From assembly GCF_014490725.1 (NCBI RefSeq), contig NZ_JACOQL010000006.1, positions 1 through 64,000 of the forward strand: a stretch of DNA of 64,000 nt, written 5' to 3'. The notes below the pieces were generated by a model. It searched no databases and had not been told where the DNA came from. It was given only the letters and a program-made list of their open reading frames with translations. The translations under genes and the position numbers were made by a program. The DNA comes from Paracoccus amoyensis. GTDB taxonomy: Bacteria > Pseudomonadota > Alphaproteobacteria > Rhodobacterales > Rhodobacteraceae. Of the stretch, positions 32,218 to 39,588 are shown one piece after another. Numbering within the stretch: the stretch's first letter is position 1; each line of letters starts with the position of its first letter.

Positions 32218-33470
32218 TCAGCGTCGGTTGGCGGTCAGGTCGTCGAAGGTTTTGTCGGTGCCATCAAGAATGGCGGATTGCCCGGTCAGGTTCTGCCAGC
32301 GGGTGATGGCGACATCGACATAGGCGGGGTTCAGCTCGATGCCGTAGCAGACCCGGCCGGTGGTCTCGGCGGCGATCAGCGTGGTGCCGGAACCCATGAA
32401 GGGTTCATACACGGCCTGTCCGGGGCTGGAATTGTTCAGGATCGGGCGGCGCATGCATTCGACCGGCTTCTGCGTGCCGTGCACCGTCTCGGCATCCTGA
32501 TCGCGATTGGCGATCTGCCACAGCGTGGTCTGCTTGCGATCACCGGCCCAATGGCCTTTGCCGCGTTTCGTCACCGCATACCAGCAGGGTTCGTGCTGCC
32601 AGTGATAATCGCCCCGGCTGAGGACCAGCCGGTCCTTGGCCCAGATGATCTGCGAGCGGATATCGAACCCGGCGGCGATCAGGCTGTCGGCGACGGTGGT
32701 GGCATGCAGCGCGCCGTGCCAGACATAGGCGACATCGCCCGGAAACAGCGCCCAGGCCTGCGCCAGTCAGCCCGGTCGTCATTCAGGACTTTGCCGGTGC
32801 GTTTGGTCGCCGATGCGCCCGTGGCATTGCGCCAAGCCGGGTCGTAGTCCACCCCATAGGGCGGGTCGGTGACCATCAGCAGCGGGCGGACATCGCCCAG
32901 CAGCTCTGCAACCACATCGGCCGACGTGCTGTCGCCGCAGATCAGCCGGTGGGCCCCGAGCCGCCAGAGATCGCCCGGCACCGAGACGGGTTCGGCAGGC
33001 GGTTCCGGGACATCGCCTTCGCCCTCGGCGGCGCCGTCATCGCCGAGATCCGGATCCTGCAGCAGCGCCTCCAGCTCGTCTTCGGCAAATCCCAGCAGCG
33101 ACAGGTCAAAGTCATCGGCGAGCAGGCCAGCCACCTCGTCGCGCAGCAGCGCTTCGTCCCAGTCGCCGAGTTCGGTCAGCTTGTTGTCGGCGATGCGGTA
33201 GGCCCGGCGTTCGGCCTCGTCGAGATGCCCGAGCCGGATCACCGGCACCTCATTCAGGCCCAGCTCCGTCGCCGCCAGCACGCGGCCATGGCCCGCGATC
33301 AGCTCGCCATCGTCGCCGACCATGCATGGCACGGTCCAGCCGAAGCGGGCCATGCTGGCGGCGATGCGCGCCACCTGATCGGGCCCGTGCATCTTCGCGT
33401 TCCGGGCATAGGGGCGCAGGCGCTCGATCGGCCAGAATTCGATCTGGCGCGGCGCAAAGGCGAGGTCCAT
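32218..33470 (-). pseudogene. ParB-like / DNA methyltransferase fusion broken by a frameshift
   Basis: The gene encodes an N-terminal ParB-type domain (RLRPYARNAKMHG, then AGHGRVLAA and YRIADNKL, residues about 10-110) followed by an N4/N6 DNA methyltransferase with the DPPYGVDY motif. At about 32758-32768 a one-base loss changes phase. The rest of the enzyme, including ETVHGTQKPVECMRR, FMGSGTTLIAAE and YGIELNPAY, continues in another frame to 32218. Restoring one G or C gives a normal 417-aa protein. It is either a real recent inactivation or a sequencing error. Start is the ATG at 33470. Confidence 0.78.
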
Positions 33471-33877
33471 GGGGCAGGGTCGTCCTGTGGTTTTAGGTGG
33501 CTTCGGGCCGGGTGGATCCCGCCTGGATTCCGCTGGCTTCCGCCGTGCTGGATCCCGGTCCTGGCTTCCGCGAAGTGGCTTCCGGTATCCACCTCGGAAT
33601 CCAGCAGGAATCCACCCCGCGAAGGTTCTTAAGGCCTTGTTTTGTTGATCGAAACGGCGCTCGTGTGGCTCAGGTGGATTCCGCCTGGATTCCCCGGTGA
33701 AAACGCCTGACGCTGGAAAACTTCCGCGCTGCGCCCCCCCGAATACGGACAGCGCCGGGGAGGAACCATTGCACAGGGGTAGGGCTGGAGGATCTGACCG
33801 GAAGAGCGCCTGAGAAGGTCTGTTCTCCGGGCGCTCGTCTTCGATGCTTGGGTTATGAGTCAACCCGGGCACGAATG
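33471..33877. other. 407-bp non-coding stretch with iteron-like repeats
   Basis: No convincing gene is present. It holds ten copies of TGGMTYCC described separately. The remaining sequence after 33700 is plain and shows no tRNA or strong hairpin. Confidence 0.6.
33513..33693. repeat. iteron-like cluster of ten TGGMTYCC octamers
   Basis: Eight direct copies start at 33513, 33524, 33534, 33549, 33562, 33576, 33675 and 33686. Two inverted copies (GGAATCCA) start at 33596 and 33607. Spacings of 10, 11, 11, 11 and 13-15 bp would put many sites on the same face of the helix. The cluster lies between the replication-type HTH module and the methyltransferases. It could be a replication origin or a multi-site operator. 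Confidence 0.5.
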
Positions 33878-34570
33878 TCAAACTGTTTTGTTGCTGATCT
33901 GTTCGTGGCCCGTCGGGCGCGCCCACGGTTGCCGTTTCGGCATGGCATCGGTGACGTCGATGCTTCGCAGCATGCCGCCGTCGCGCAGACCCTGCCGCAC
34001 CCAGTCCAGCGCCAGCCACCAGTGCTCGTAGTGCCGATGCGCGGCGGCGATCTGGTCGGGATGCGGTGACCAGGTGACCGGGCAGGCCCGCAGTTCCACC
34101 GTCCGCCATTTGCCGCGCGAGAGCACACGCGTTGTGCCGACCGGGATGGTGATCGAGCGTTCGCCATGCTGGTTGCGCTTCATCTCGACCGGCACGCAGC
34201 GCGGCACAGCGCCGGGCATCCAGTCGGGTGTCATCCCAGCCCGGGTCAGTTCCGCGATGCGGATCGCCATGCGAGTGCCGCCCAGCGACGTCGGTAGGCC
34301 CGCGACGCAGGCGGCGATGACCTCGGCATCCTCGTGGGCGGAGCTGTCCGGCTTGTAGCGGCCCCCGTCGATGCGACAGCCCAGCGCGGCCCGCTGCATC
34401 AGCACGTATTCGAGGCCGAAGCCCAGACCTTCGTCGCGTTCGGGGTCGGGAGGTTCCGGCAGCTCCAGCCGCGCCTTCTCGGTGCGAAAGGCCCATTCCA
34501 GCACCTGCTGGACGCCCAGCGCGCGGCGGGTGCTGGTGTTCCCGTTCGGGAAGCGAGAATAGATGCTCAT
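33878..34570 (-). CDS. phage protein of unknown function
   Basis: The 230-aa protein starts MSIYSRFPNGNTSTRRALG and is rich in Arg and Trp towards its C-terminus (RHYEHWWLALDWVRQGL). It overlaps the stop of the replication-type HTH gene by 4 bp, so it is translated from the same message. Its position, after the replication gene and before the late control region, is one where antiterminator or replication-accessory genes sit. No motif I can name is visible. Confidence 0.65.
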   Translation of the reverse strand: MSIYSRFPNGNTSTRRALGVQQVLEWAFRTEKARLELPEPPDPERDEGLGFGLEYVLMQRAALGCRIDGGRYKPDSSAHEDAEVIAACVAGLPTSLGGTRMAIRIAELTRAGMTPDWMPGAVPRCVPVEMKRNQHGERSITIPVGTTRVLSRGKWRTVELRACPVTWSPHPDQIAAAHRHYEHWWLALDWVRQGLRDGGMLRSIDVTDAMPKRQPWARPTGHEQISNKTV

Positions 34571-35577
34571 GCCACGCCCCGCTCTCGCAGCCGTTCGGCC
34601 GTCACCAGCCCGCGCTCCAGCATGGCACTGCGGACGGTGTTCGAGATGGCGTTGGAGGGCAGGTAGCCATCCCCGTTCACCAGCCCGGCGTAGAAATCCA
34701 CGATCTCGTCCATGCTGGCGCGTGGCGCGTCTGCAGGCTTGCCGCTGCGCTTGCGGCGCTTATCGCCCTCAGCGGGCTTCGTGGCCCCGGCGTTCCTTGC
34801 CGCCCGTTCCATGGCCCGGTCCAGCGCCCTCGGTCCGTCCGGCGGATTGGGGTGGGTGCTGCGGCTGTCCCGGGCGACCGCGACGATCCGGTCTTCTGTC
34901 AGGCCGAGATCGGTGATCCAGCGTCGAACGTGTTCTCTCGGTGGCCAGCCCTGCCACCAGCCCGGAAGGCCGGCATTGGTGTCGAAACCCAGCGCGTCGA
35001 GCAACTTGCCGAAAAACTCCTCAAATCGATCATCGCGCGCTCGCGCGTCCTCCTCCTCCTTTACTGGTTCCCTTAATGGTTCTCTTACAGGGTTAGTGTC
35101 CGGATTCCGGACACGGAAATCGCCATTTTCCGGACACGGCTTTGCCCGAAATCTGGACACGGCTCCGTGTCCAGTTTCCGGACACAGGTTCACTGCATTG
35201 GGCGACATCTGGCGTGTTTCGCCGTCAGGATCACCGCCCGAAAAACCCGGGAAATCGCCATGTCCGAATTCCGGAGACGGGTCCGAATTCGGATCGTCGA
35301 ACCCGTCCTCGAACCCCAGAATGTAGCGGGTCGGCTGCTGGCGTTTTGTCACCGGATCGACGCTGGCGCAGCGACGGATCAGACCGGCCAGTTCCAGCTT
35401 GCGGAGATGGTCGTTCAGGGCCGAGCGGCTGATCTCGCAATCGGTTGCCAGCCGCGCCTGGGTCGGGAAGCAACCGAAATCGGGGTTGTGACGGTCGCAG
35501 AGATGCCAGAGCACGATCTTGGTGGCAGGCTTCAACCCGCGCTGCAGGATCGCCCAGTTGGTCGCAAAATGGCTCAT
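34567..35577 (-). CDS. replication-type helix-turn-helix protein
   Basis: The 336-aa protein has an N-terminal winged helix (about residues 1-90: SHFATNWAILQRGLKPATK, CFPTQARLATDCEISRSALN, LRKLELAGLIRR) typical of phage and plasmid replication initiators. A low-complexity linker follows, then an acidic and a basic C-terminal region. The start at 35577 has GGAGG 8 nt upstream; open frame further upstream belongs to the VRR-NUC gene. With iteron-like repeats 0.9 kb downstream, a role in phage DNA replication is likely but inferred. Confidence 0.72.
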   Translation of the reverse strand: MSHFATNWAILQRGLKPATKIVLWHLCDRHNPDFGCFPTQARLATDCEISRSALNDHLRKLELAGLIRRCASVDPVTKRQQPTRYILGFEDGFDDPNSDPSPEFGHGDFPGFSGGDPDGETRQMSPNAVNLCPETGHGAVSRFRAKPCPENGDFRVRNPDTNPVREPLREPVKEEEDARARDDRFEEFFGKLLDALGFDTNAGLPGWWQGWPPREHVRRWITDLGLTEDRIVAVARDSRSTHPNPPDGPRALDRAMERAARNAGATKPAEGDKRRKRSGKPADAPRASMDEIVDFYAGLVNGDGYLPSNAISNTVRSAMLERGLVTAERLRERGVA

Positions 35578-36008
35578 GCGCAGGTCCTCCGGGACGTCGA
35601 GGCGTTGGCGCTGGCGCAGGCCCTCCGGCGCGGGTTCTGCGCCTGGACGCGGGTGGTGATGCCGTGATCCGCGAGCGCGTCTAGCGCGTCCTCGATCGAG
35701 CGGACCAGCGCCCAACCGAAGCCCTGGGCCTTCACCATGTCGCGAAAGGCCTTCTGCGCCGGGCTGAGACGGCCGGAGGGGCTTTTGACCTCCAGAAACA
35801 GCACCTGACCACCGGTCAGGACGATCAGATCGGCGAAGCCCGGAAAGACGCCCATGCCGGTCAGGATCGCTTGGCGCTGGCGGGCTGCCTTGCCGCCCGA
35901 CCCGACCTCGTTCGCCGAGTGGTGGATGATGGCATCGCGGGGCAGGACGATCCGCAATGTGTGTACGATGGCGCGCTGGATATCGGCTTCAGGTGTGCGG
36001 CGGGTCAT
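35574..36008 (-). CDS. VRR-NUC domain nuclease
   Basis: The 144-aa protein is a stand-alone VRR-NUC nuclease. The PD-(D/E)XK core shows PGFADLIVL and LFLEVKSPSGRLSPAQK. Such enzymes cut branched or structured DNA and are common in phage replication modules. It overlaps both neighbours by 4 bp. The first ~25 residues contain HHSANEVGSGGKAARQR, the usual nuclease lead-in. Confidence 0.88.
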   Translation of the reverse strand: MTRRTPEADIQRAIVHTLRIVLPRDAIIHHSANEVGSGGKAARQRQAILTGMGVFPGFADLIVLTGGQVLFLEVKSPSGRLSPAQKAFRDMVKAQGFGWALVRSIEDALDALADHGITTRVQAQNPRRRACASANASTSRRTCA

Positions 36009-36268
36009 GCGGTACCGCCTTTCGGTTTGCGTTTAGACACGCAGATCAGAAGACCGGCCAGTGCCAACGCCTCGCGTCCTTCCCGAGGGTCAGGGCTATG
36101 CGCGGCGATGGCGCGACAGGCGAGGATAATCAGGCTGTCCGGGTGCTGGACGAAATCGGCGACAATGCCGCGCGCCTCGGCGAGGCGCTGGGCGGGCCAG
36201 TCCGCGGGGCAGTACGCATCGACGTCGCTGATGGCGCTGGTATCGGGGATCGGGGACATGACGTTCAT
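36005..36268 (-). CDS. small phage protein of unknown function
   Basis: The 87-aa protein starts at the ATG at 36268, which overlaps the excisionase-like gene stop by 4 bp. It is helical in outlook (ADWPAQRLAEARGIVADFVQ) with no recognised motif and ends in a basic KRKPKGG tail. It lies in the early operon between the HTH gene and the VRR-NUC nuclease. Confidence 0.6.
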   Translation of the reverse strand: MNVMSPIPDTSAISDVDAYCPADWPAQRLAEARGIVADFVQHPDSLIILACRAIAAHSPDPREGREALALAGLLICVSKRKPKGGTA

Positions 36269-36525
36269 TTCCGCCCCCGCGCCTTGCCGGGTTTCGTTTC
36301 GGTGACCCGCGGCATTTCCTGTGACTGCAGCCAGTCCTGAACCACGCTCATCCGGTAAAAAATCTTGCGACCGGCGCGGACGCAGGCCGGACCTTTCCGC
36401 CGACGCTCCCAACGCCCCAGCGTGTCGACCGTCAGGCCCAGTTCCTGTGCCAGGTCATAGCGGCTGATCCAGCCGCGCAGCAGGCGCGGCTCGATTACCG
36501 GTTCCGCACTCATGGGTTGTGTCAT
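36265..36525 (-). CDS. excisionase-like helix-turn-helix protein
   Basis: The 86-aa protein has a MerR/HTH_17-type winged helix (ISRYDLAQELGLTVDTLGRW, about residues 21-40) with RKIFYRMSVVQDWL, the wing and helix found in Xis and AlpA proteins. A strong ribosome site (AAGGAG, 8-nt spacing) fixes the ATG at 36525. It opens the early operon. The promoter region carries a 33-bp element that also lies upstream of the integrase, which fits joint control of integration and excision. Confidence 0.7.
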   Translation of the reverse strand: MTQPMSAEPVIEPRLLRGWISRYDLAQELGLTVDTLGRWERRRKGPACVRAGRKIFYRMSVVQDWLQSQEMPRVTETKPGKARGRK

Positions 36526-36594
36526 GCTCTTGTCTCCTTCTCGCATCGCCCGGACCGGGCCGCTGACGGGGAGAAGAACAATCACATCGAAAGC

Positions 36595-36627
36595 ACCGGC
36601 GGGGAGGCGGAAGGTGGCGTAACCTCG
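36595..36627 (-). promoter_or_regulatory. 33-bp element shared with integrase promoter (copy 1)
   Basis: This block reads ACCGGCGGGGAGGCGGAAGG onward on the plus strand and is nearly identical to 39009-39041. It lies 69 bp before the start codon of the excisionase-like gene, the same orientation and almost the same distance as copy 2 before the integrase start (74 bp). Confidence 0.6.
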
Positions 36628-36670
36628 CCGGAGGTTATGCCACCCCATGTTTTGCTGGGTTTGGCGTAAC
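36613..36670. promoter_or_regulatory. operator-like inverted repeat and third half-site
   Basis: GGTGGCGTAACCTC (36613-36626) and GAGGTTATGCCACC (36631-36644) form a 14-bp inverted repeat with one mismatch and a 4-bp centre. A further GGCGTAAC is at 36663-36670. Three related half-sites upstream of an early operon look like repressor operators. Confidence 0.5.
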
Positions 36671-36731
36671 TCAGGGCGAAGGACAGTGATTCGGCGCCGG
36701 GTCTGAACGCCGTCGAAAGCCGTCGAAACCA

Positions 36732-36759
36732 CAACCGGCAGAACCGGTTCTGCCGGTTG
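36732..36759. promoter_or_regulatory. 28-bp perfect palindrome
   Basis: CAACCGGCAGAACC is followed directly by its exact reverse complement, with no spacer. The lack of a loop and the non-coding location make a dimeric protein binding site more likely than a terminator. It lies midway between the two divergently read genes of the control region. Confidence 0.6.
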
Positions 36760-37018
36760 CCGCTAACAGTTTCTGCCGTTGCTGGCCCCGGAACATGTCA
36801 AGAACAAAGAGTTCGTTTTCCACAGCCAAATGTTCTTGCCAAATCGCGCTCCGGTGGTGAAGAAATCCGCCCAATCACGCCCGATGCGGTCGATCAACGC
36901 GGAGTTCCTCGTGACTCCGCGAATGGCGGAGCTGTGCCCGGGCGCGGGGTCAATGAGCCGGAAGCCAGCGGCCTGAACCACGGGCCGCCGGGCGCCGAAA
37001 GCAGGGAGAGCAGATATC

Positions 37019-37615
37019 ATGACATTGCCGCAGCGCGCGTTTTTCACGGTTCAGGAGGTGACGATCCGCTGGGATTGCAGCCCCTACGATCTGGCTGGAT
37101 GGGCGATTGCCGGCAAGCTCGACATCGTCACCGCGATTGAACCGATCGAACAGGGTGGCGAGGTGCTGGCAGGTCTGGTCGTCGTGCCGGTTGCCGATAT
37201 CCTGAGCATGTTCCGGCGCTGGGAAAATGGACAGGCCTCTCGGAGCATCCGCCGTATCCGCATACCGGGGCAGGAAGGCTGGATTATGATCGCCGACCCG
37301 TCGGATCACATTCAGGTCGAACTGGCCGATCTCATGGTTCTGGCCGATGAGGTCTATCAGTTCGAACTGCTGAATGGCATGGCGAACCGCTGGACCGATC
37401 CTGGCGGTGCACCGTCACGATACGACTGGGAGGGGCTCTATGTCGCCCTGATCAGACGCGTTCATTTCCACGGCCTTCCGGCGACGCAGGCCGAATGGAT
37501 CGCGGATGCGCAGGCGTGGTTTGCCGAAAAGTCCCGCAATGGCGAGGTGCCGGACGAAAGCACCATTCGGCGCAGGCTGGGGCCGATCTGGAAATCGCTG
37601 CAGGAGGATGCATAG
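37019..37615 (+). CDS. conserved protein next to integrase, possible regulator
   Basis: The 198-aa protein starts with a helix-turn-helix-like segment (FFTVQEVTIRWDCSPYDLAG) followed by a strand-rich middle (AGLVVVPVADILSMFRRW) and a helical C-terminus with DESTIRRRLGPIWKSL, which also looks DNA-binding. I recall this pattern beside integrases in alphaproteobacterial elements but know no tested function. It is the only early gene on the plus strand and faces the control region, where a repressor gene would sit. The assignment as regulator is inference. Confidence 0.65.
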   Translation: MTLPQRAFFTVQEVTIRWDCSPYDLAGWAIAGKLDIVTAIEPIEQGGEVLAGLVVVPVADILSMFRRWENGQASRSIRRIRIPGQEGWIMIADPSDHIQVELADLMVLADEVYQFELLNGMANRWTDPGGAPSRYDWEGLYVALIRRVHFHGLPATQAEWIADAQAWFAEKSRNGEVPDESTIRRRLGPIWKSLQEDA

Positions 37616-37671
37616 AGCGGTGTGTGATCGTGATCCATTCATCACGCCGCCCAGCGCGGTCGCAGCAACGA

Positions 37672-38934
37672 TCAGGCGCTCCTGCGCGCCTGTTCTTCGG
37701 CTTCATGCACCAGCACCGGCTTTGGCCGGAAGGCGCTGGCCACAGCATCGACACCCGCCCGCAGCGGCGAATCCATCAGATGGGCATAGCGCGCCGTCGT
37801 CTGGGTCTGGCTGTGACCCAGCAGCTTGCCGATCATTTCCAGCGAGGCACCGCCGCTGACCAGAAGCGAGGCAAAAGTGTGGCGCAGGTCGTGGATGCGG
37901 ACATCTTCGATCCCGACCTGCTTCTGGATCTGGTGCCAGAAGCGGCGGATTTCCTTGACCGGCTGGCCCGGCACATCGCCCGGAAAAAGGAACGGGCAGC
38001 CGCGCGGCACTAGCAGCTGGCGCTGGCGGACGATGGCAGCCGCTTCGTCCGAGATCGGCAGCCTGTGGATCTTCCGCTGCTTGGTCATGCTGGCGGGCTT
38101 CGACCAGCTGAGATGTTCGAGGTTGAAATGCTCGAACCTTGCCTGCCGGACCTCGCCCACCCGCGCCCCGGTCAGCATGCAGAGCCGGATGATATCCGCC
38201 GCACGGCGATCCTCGGCCGCGTCCAGCGCCGATGCCAGTTTCCGGATCTCCTCCTGCGACAGAAACCGCTCGCGCGGATTCTCGATGCGGCGGCGGAAGC
38301 CCGAAGCCGGATTATCCTCGCGCCAGCCCCAGCTCTGCGCATAGGTGAACATCTTGCGCAGCACCTCGCCGACACGATTGGCACGCACCGGCGTCGGCTT
38401 CGCCCCCTGCAGCTTTCGGGCACGATTGTTCGGCTTGGCCTTGTGCGGGCGGGCGCGCCCCTCCGCGATTCGGTTCAGGAGCTTTTCCACGTCATAGGGC
38501 GTGATCTCGGTGACGAGCCTGTTGTTCCACTCTGGCCCCACCAGCTTGGTCAGCATCGACCGCTGATCCGAGGCATTGGTCTTCGCCAGATTCGGGAGAT
38601 GCACCTCGGAATAATGCTCGATGAGATCCCTGAAGCGCGGCGCGTCCCGCCCGTCTTCCTTCGCGCCCAGCGGATCGCCCCCGGCATCGATGTCGCGGCG
38701 CAATTCCTTCGCCCGTTCCCGCGCTGCCGCCGTCGACCATTCCGGCCATCGCCCCAGCGTCATCCGCCGCTGCCGCCCGGCATGTCGGTAATCCAGCGTG
38801 AAGGCCCGGTTTCCGGAACGGTAGATGCAGATGGCAAATCCCCGCACCTCACTGTCGAAGATCTGATAGTCCCGGCCCGGTTCCGGTGCCGCCTCGCGCA
38901 CCGATTTCTCGTTCAACCTCAATCGCTTCACCAT
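37672..38934 (-). CDS. int: tyrosine integrase of the prophage
   Basis: The 420-aa protein has an N-terminal arm-binding domain (DUF4102 type, DSEVRGFAICIYRSG, RRMTLGRWPEW), a core-binding domain (about 100-210) and the catalytic domain. The catalytic set is visible: Arg in TGARVGEVR, HDLRHTFAS, LGHSQTQTTARYAH with the nucleophile Tyr. The ATG at 38934 is preceded by GGAGG with 8-nt spacing. It lies at one end of the phage genes, so a phage attachment site is expected near 39.0-39.2 kb. No second integrase is present, so it may also serve the tRNA-fMet junctions. Confidence 0.9.
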   Translation of the reverse strand: MVKRLRLNEKSVREAAPEPGRDYQIFDSEVRGFAICIYRSGNRAFTLDYRHAGRQRRMTLGRWPEWSTAAARERAKELRRDIDAGGDPLGAKEDGRDAPRFRDLIEHYSEVHLPNLAKTNASDQRSMLTKLVGPEWNNRLVTEITPYDVEKLLNRIAEGRARPHKAKPNNRARKLQGAKPTPVRANRVGEVLRKMFTYAQSWGWREDNPASGFRRRIENPRERFLSQEEIRKLASALDAAEDRRAADIIRLCMLTGARVGEVRQARFEHFNLEHLSWSKPASMTKQRKIHRLPISDEAAAIVRQRQLLVPRGCPFLFPGDVPGQPVKEIRRFWHQIQKQVGIEDVRIHDLRHTFASLLVSGGASLEMIGKLLGHSQTQTTARYAHLMDSPLRAGVDAVASAFRPKPVLVHEAEEQARRSA

Positions 38935-39008
38935 GCCCAGTGCCTCCGACTTGCATCCCACATGAGGCTCAGCCTCGCGCGCATGGCAAGTCATACATCG
39001 CCGGTCAG

Positions 39009-39041
39009 ACCGGCGGGGAGGCGGAAGGTGGCAGAACCTCG
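39009..39041 (-). promoter_or_regulatory. 33-bp element upstream of integrase (copy 2)
   Basis: It is nearly identical to 36595-36627 (differences in the GGTGGCAGAACC part). It ends 74 bp before the integrase start codon, matching the layout upstream of the excisionase-like gene. Shared promoter, operator or integrase-binding function is possible. Confidence 0.6.
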
Positions 39042-39168
39042 GGGGAGGGCTGCCGGTCAATGGCTCTGAAGGGAGAAACCTACACCCTCTGTTGATTAAA
39101 CCGTGAATTGCAACGAGAGCCTGTCCTGCGTATTGTCAAGCTAGTTTCATCGGTTCCAACTCAACCAC

Positions 39169-39519
39169 ATGATGTGCCGCGCGATATATTCTCTGCTTGT
39201 TGTCCTGCTCGTGTTCGCGGGCGTGACGCAGCATGGGCAAAGTGCTGGCACAGCCGGACTGTCGGCCGATCACGTTGTCGCTTCGATCAGCCATCCCGGT
39301 GACAAAGGCGGGCATGAGCACGGCTCTCCGGGGGAAACCTCTCGGCACGATATGACCGATGCCTGTGCGATTGTATGTGTCGGCACATCTACGCCCTGGC
39401 TTGCTGCCGCGCAACTTGCGCCTGTTGAGACAGAGCATTCGCTGAAATGGCACTCTATATCGGAGACACGTGAGGGCCTTCTGGTCGGCCCCGGATACCG
39501 CCCTCCGAAATCCATCTGA
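39169..39519 (+). CDS. small exported His-rich protein, copper locus
   Basis: The 116-aa protein has an N-terminal signal (AIYSLLVVLLVFAGVTQHGQ, cleaved near residue 25), then His-rich stretches (HPGDKGGHEHG) and a Cys pair (CAIVC). Small exported proteins of this kind often precede copper-oxidase genes and are thought to bind or sense copper. It lies 69 bp upstream of the multicopper oxidase on the same strand. The family is not recognised with confidence. Confidence 0.6.
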   Translation: MMCRAIYSLLVVLLVFAGVTQHGQSAGTAGLSADHVVASISHPGDKGGHEHGSPGETSRHDMTDACAIVCVGTSTPWLAAAQLAPVETEHSLKWHSISETREGLLVGPGYRPPKSI

Positions 39520-39588
39520 ACACTTGCTTGCCGCACCTTTCAAGGTGCCGAACATGGTTCGCCCTACGGGGTCTGATGGATTATTCAT

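Larger units (their letters stand above)
36526..37018. other. 493-bp control region between early operon and plus-strand gene
   Basis: No gene is convincing here. The stretch contains the shared 33-bp element, a long inverted repeat with GGCGTAAC half-sites, a 28-bp perfect palindrome, a doubled GCCGTCGAAA motif at 36714-36728, and CAAGAACA / TGTTCTTG inverted octamers around 36800-36838. It is the best candidate for the lysis-lysogeny control region. Confidence 0.55.

Noticed and set aside
32679..33470. Programmed frameshift in the ParB-methyltransferase gene
   Set aside because: There is no slippery heptamer at the phase change; a one-base deletion or sequencing error explains it better.
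36763..37047. 94-codon minus-strand frame in the phage control region
   Set aside because: It overlaps the start of the plus-strand gene, crosses probable operators and shows no protein-like pattern.
6548..39168. Phage-specific attachment repeats at about 6.55-6.65 kb and 39.06-39.17 kb
   Set aside because: I compared both stretches by eye and found no shared block of convincing length, so the inner prophage borders are left undefined.
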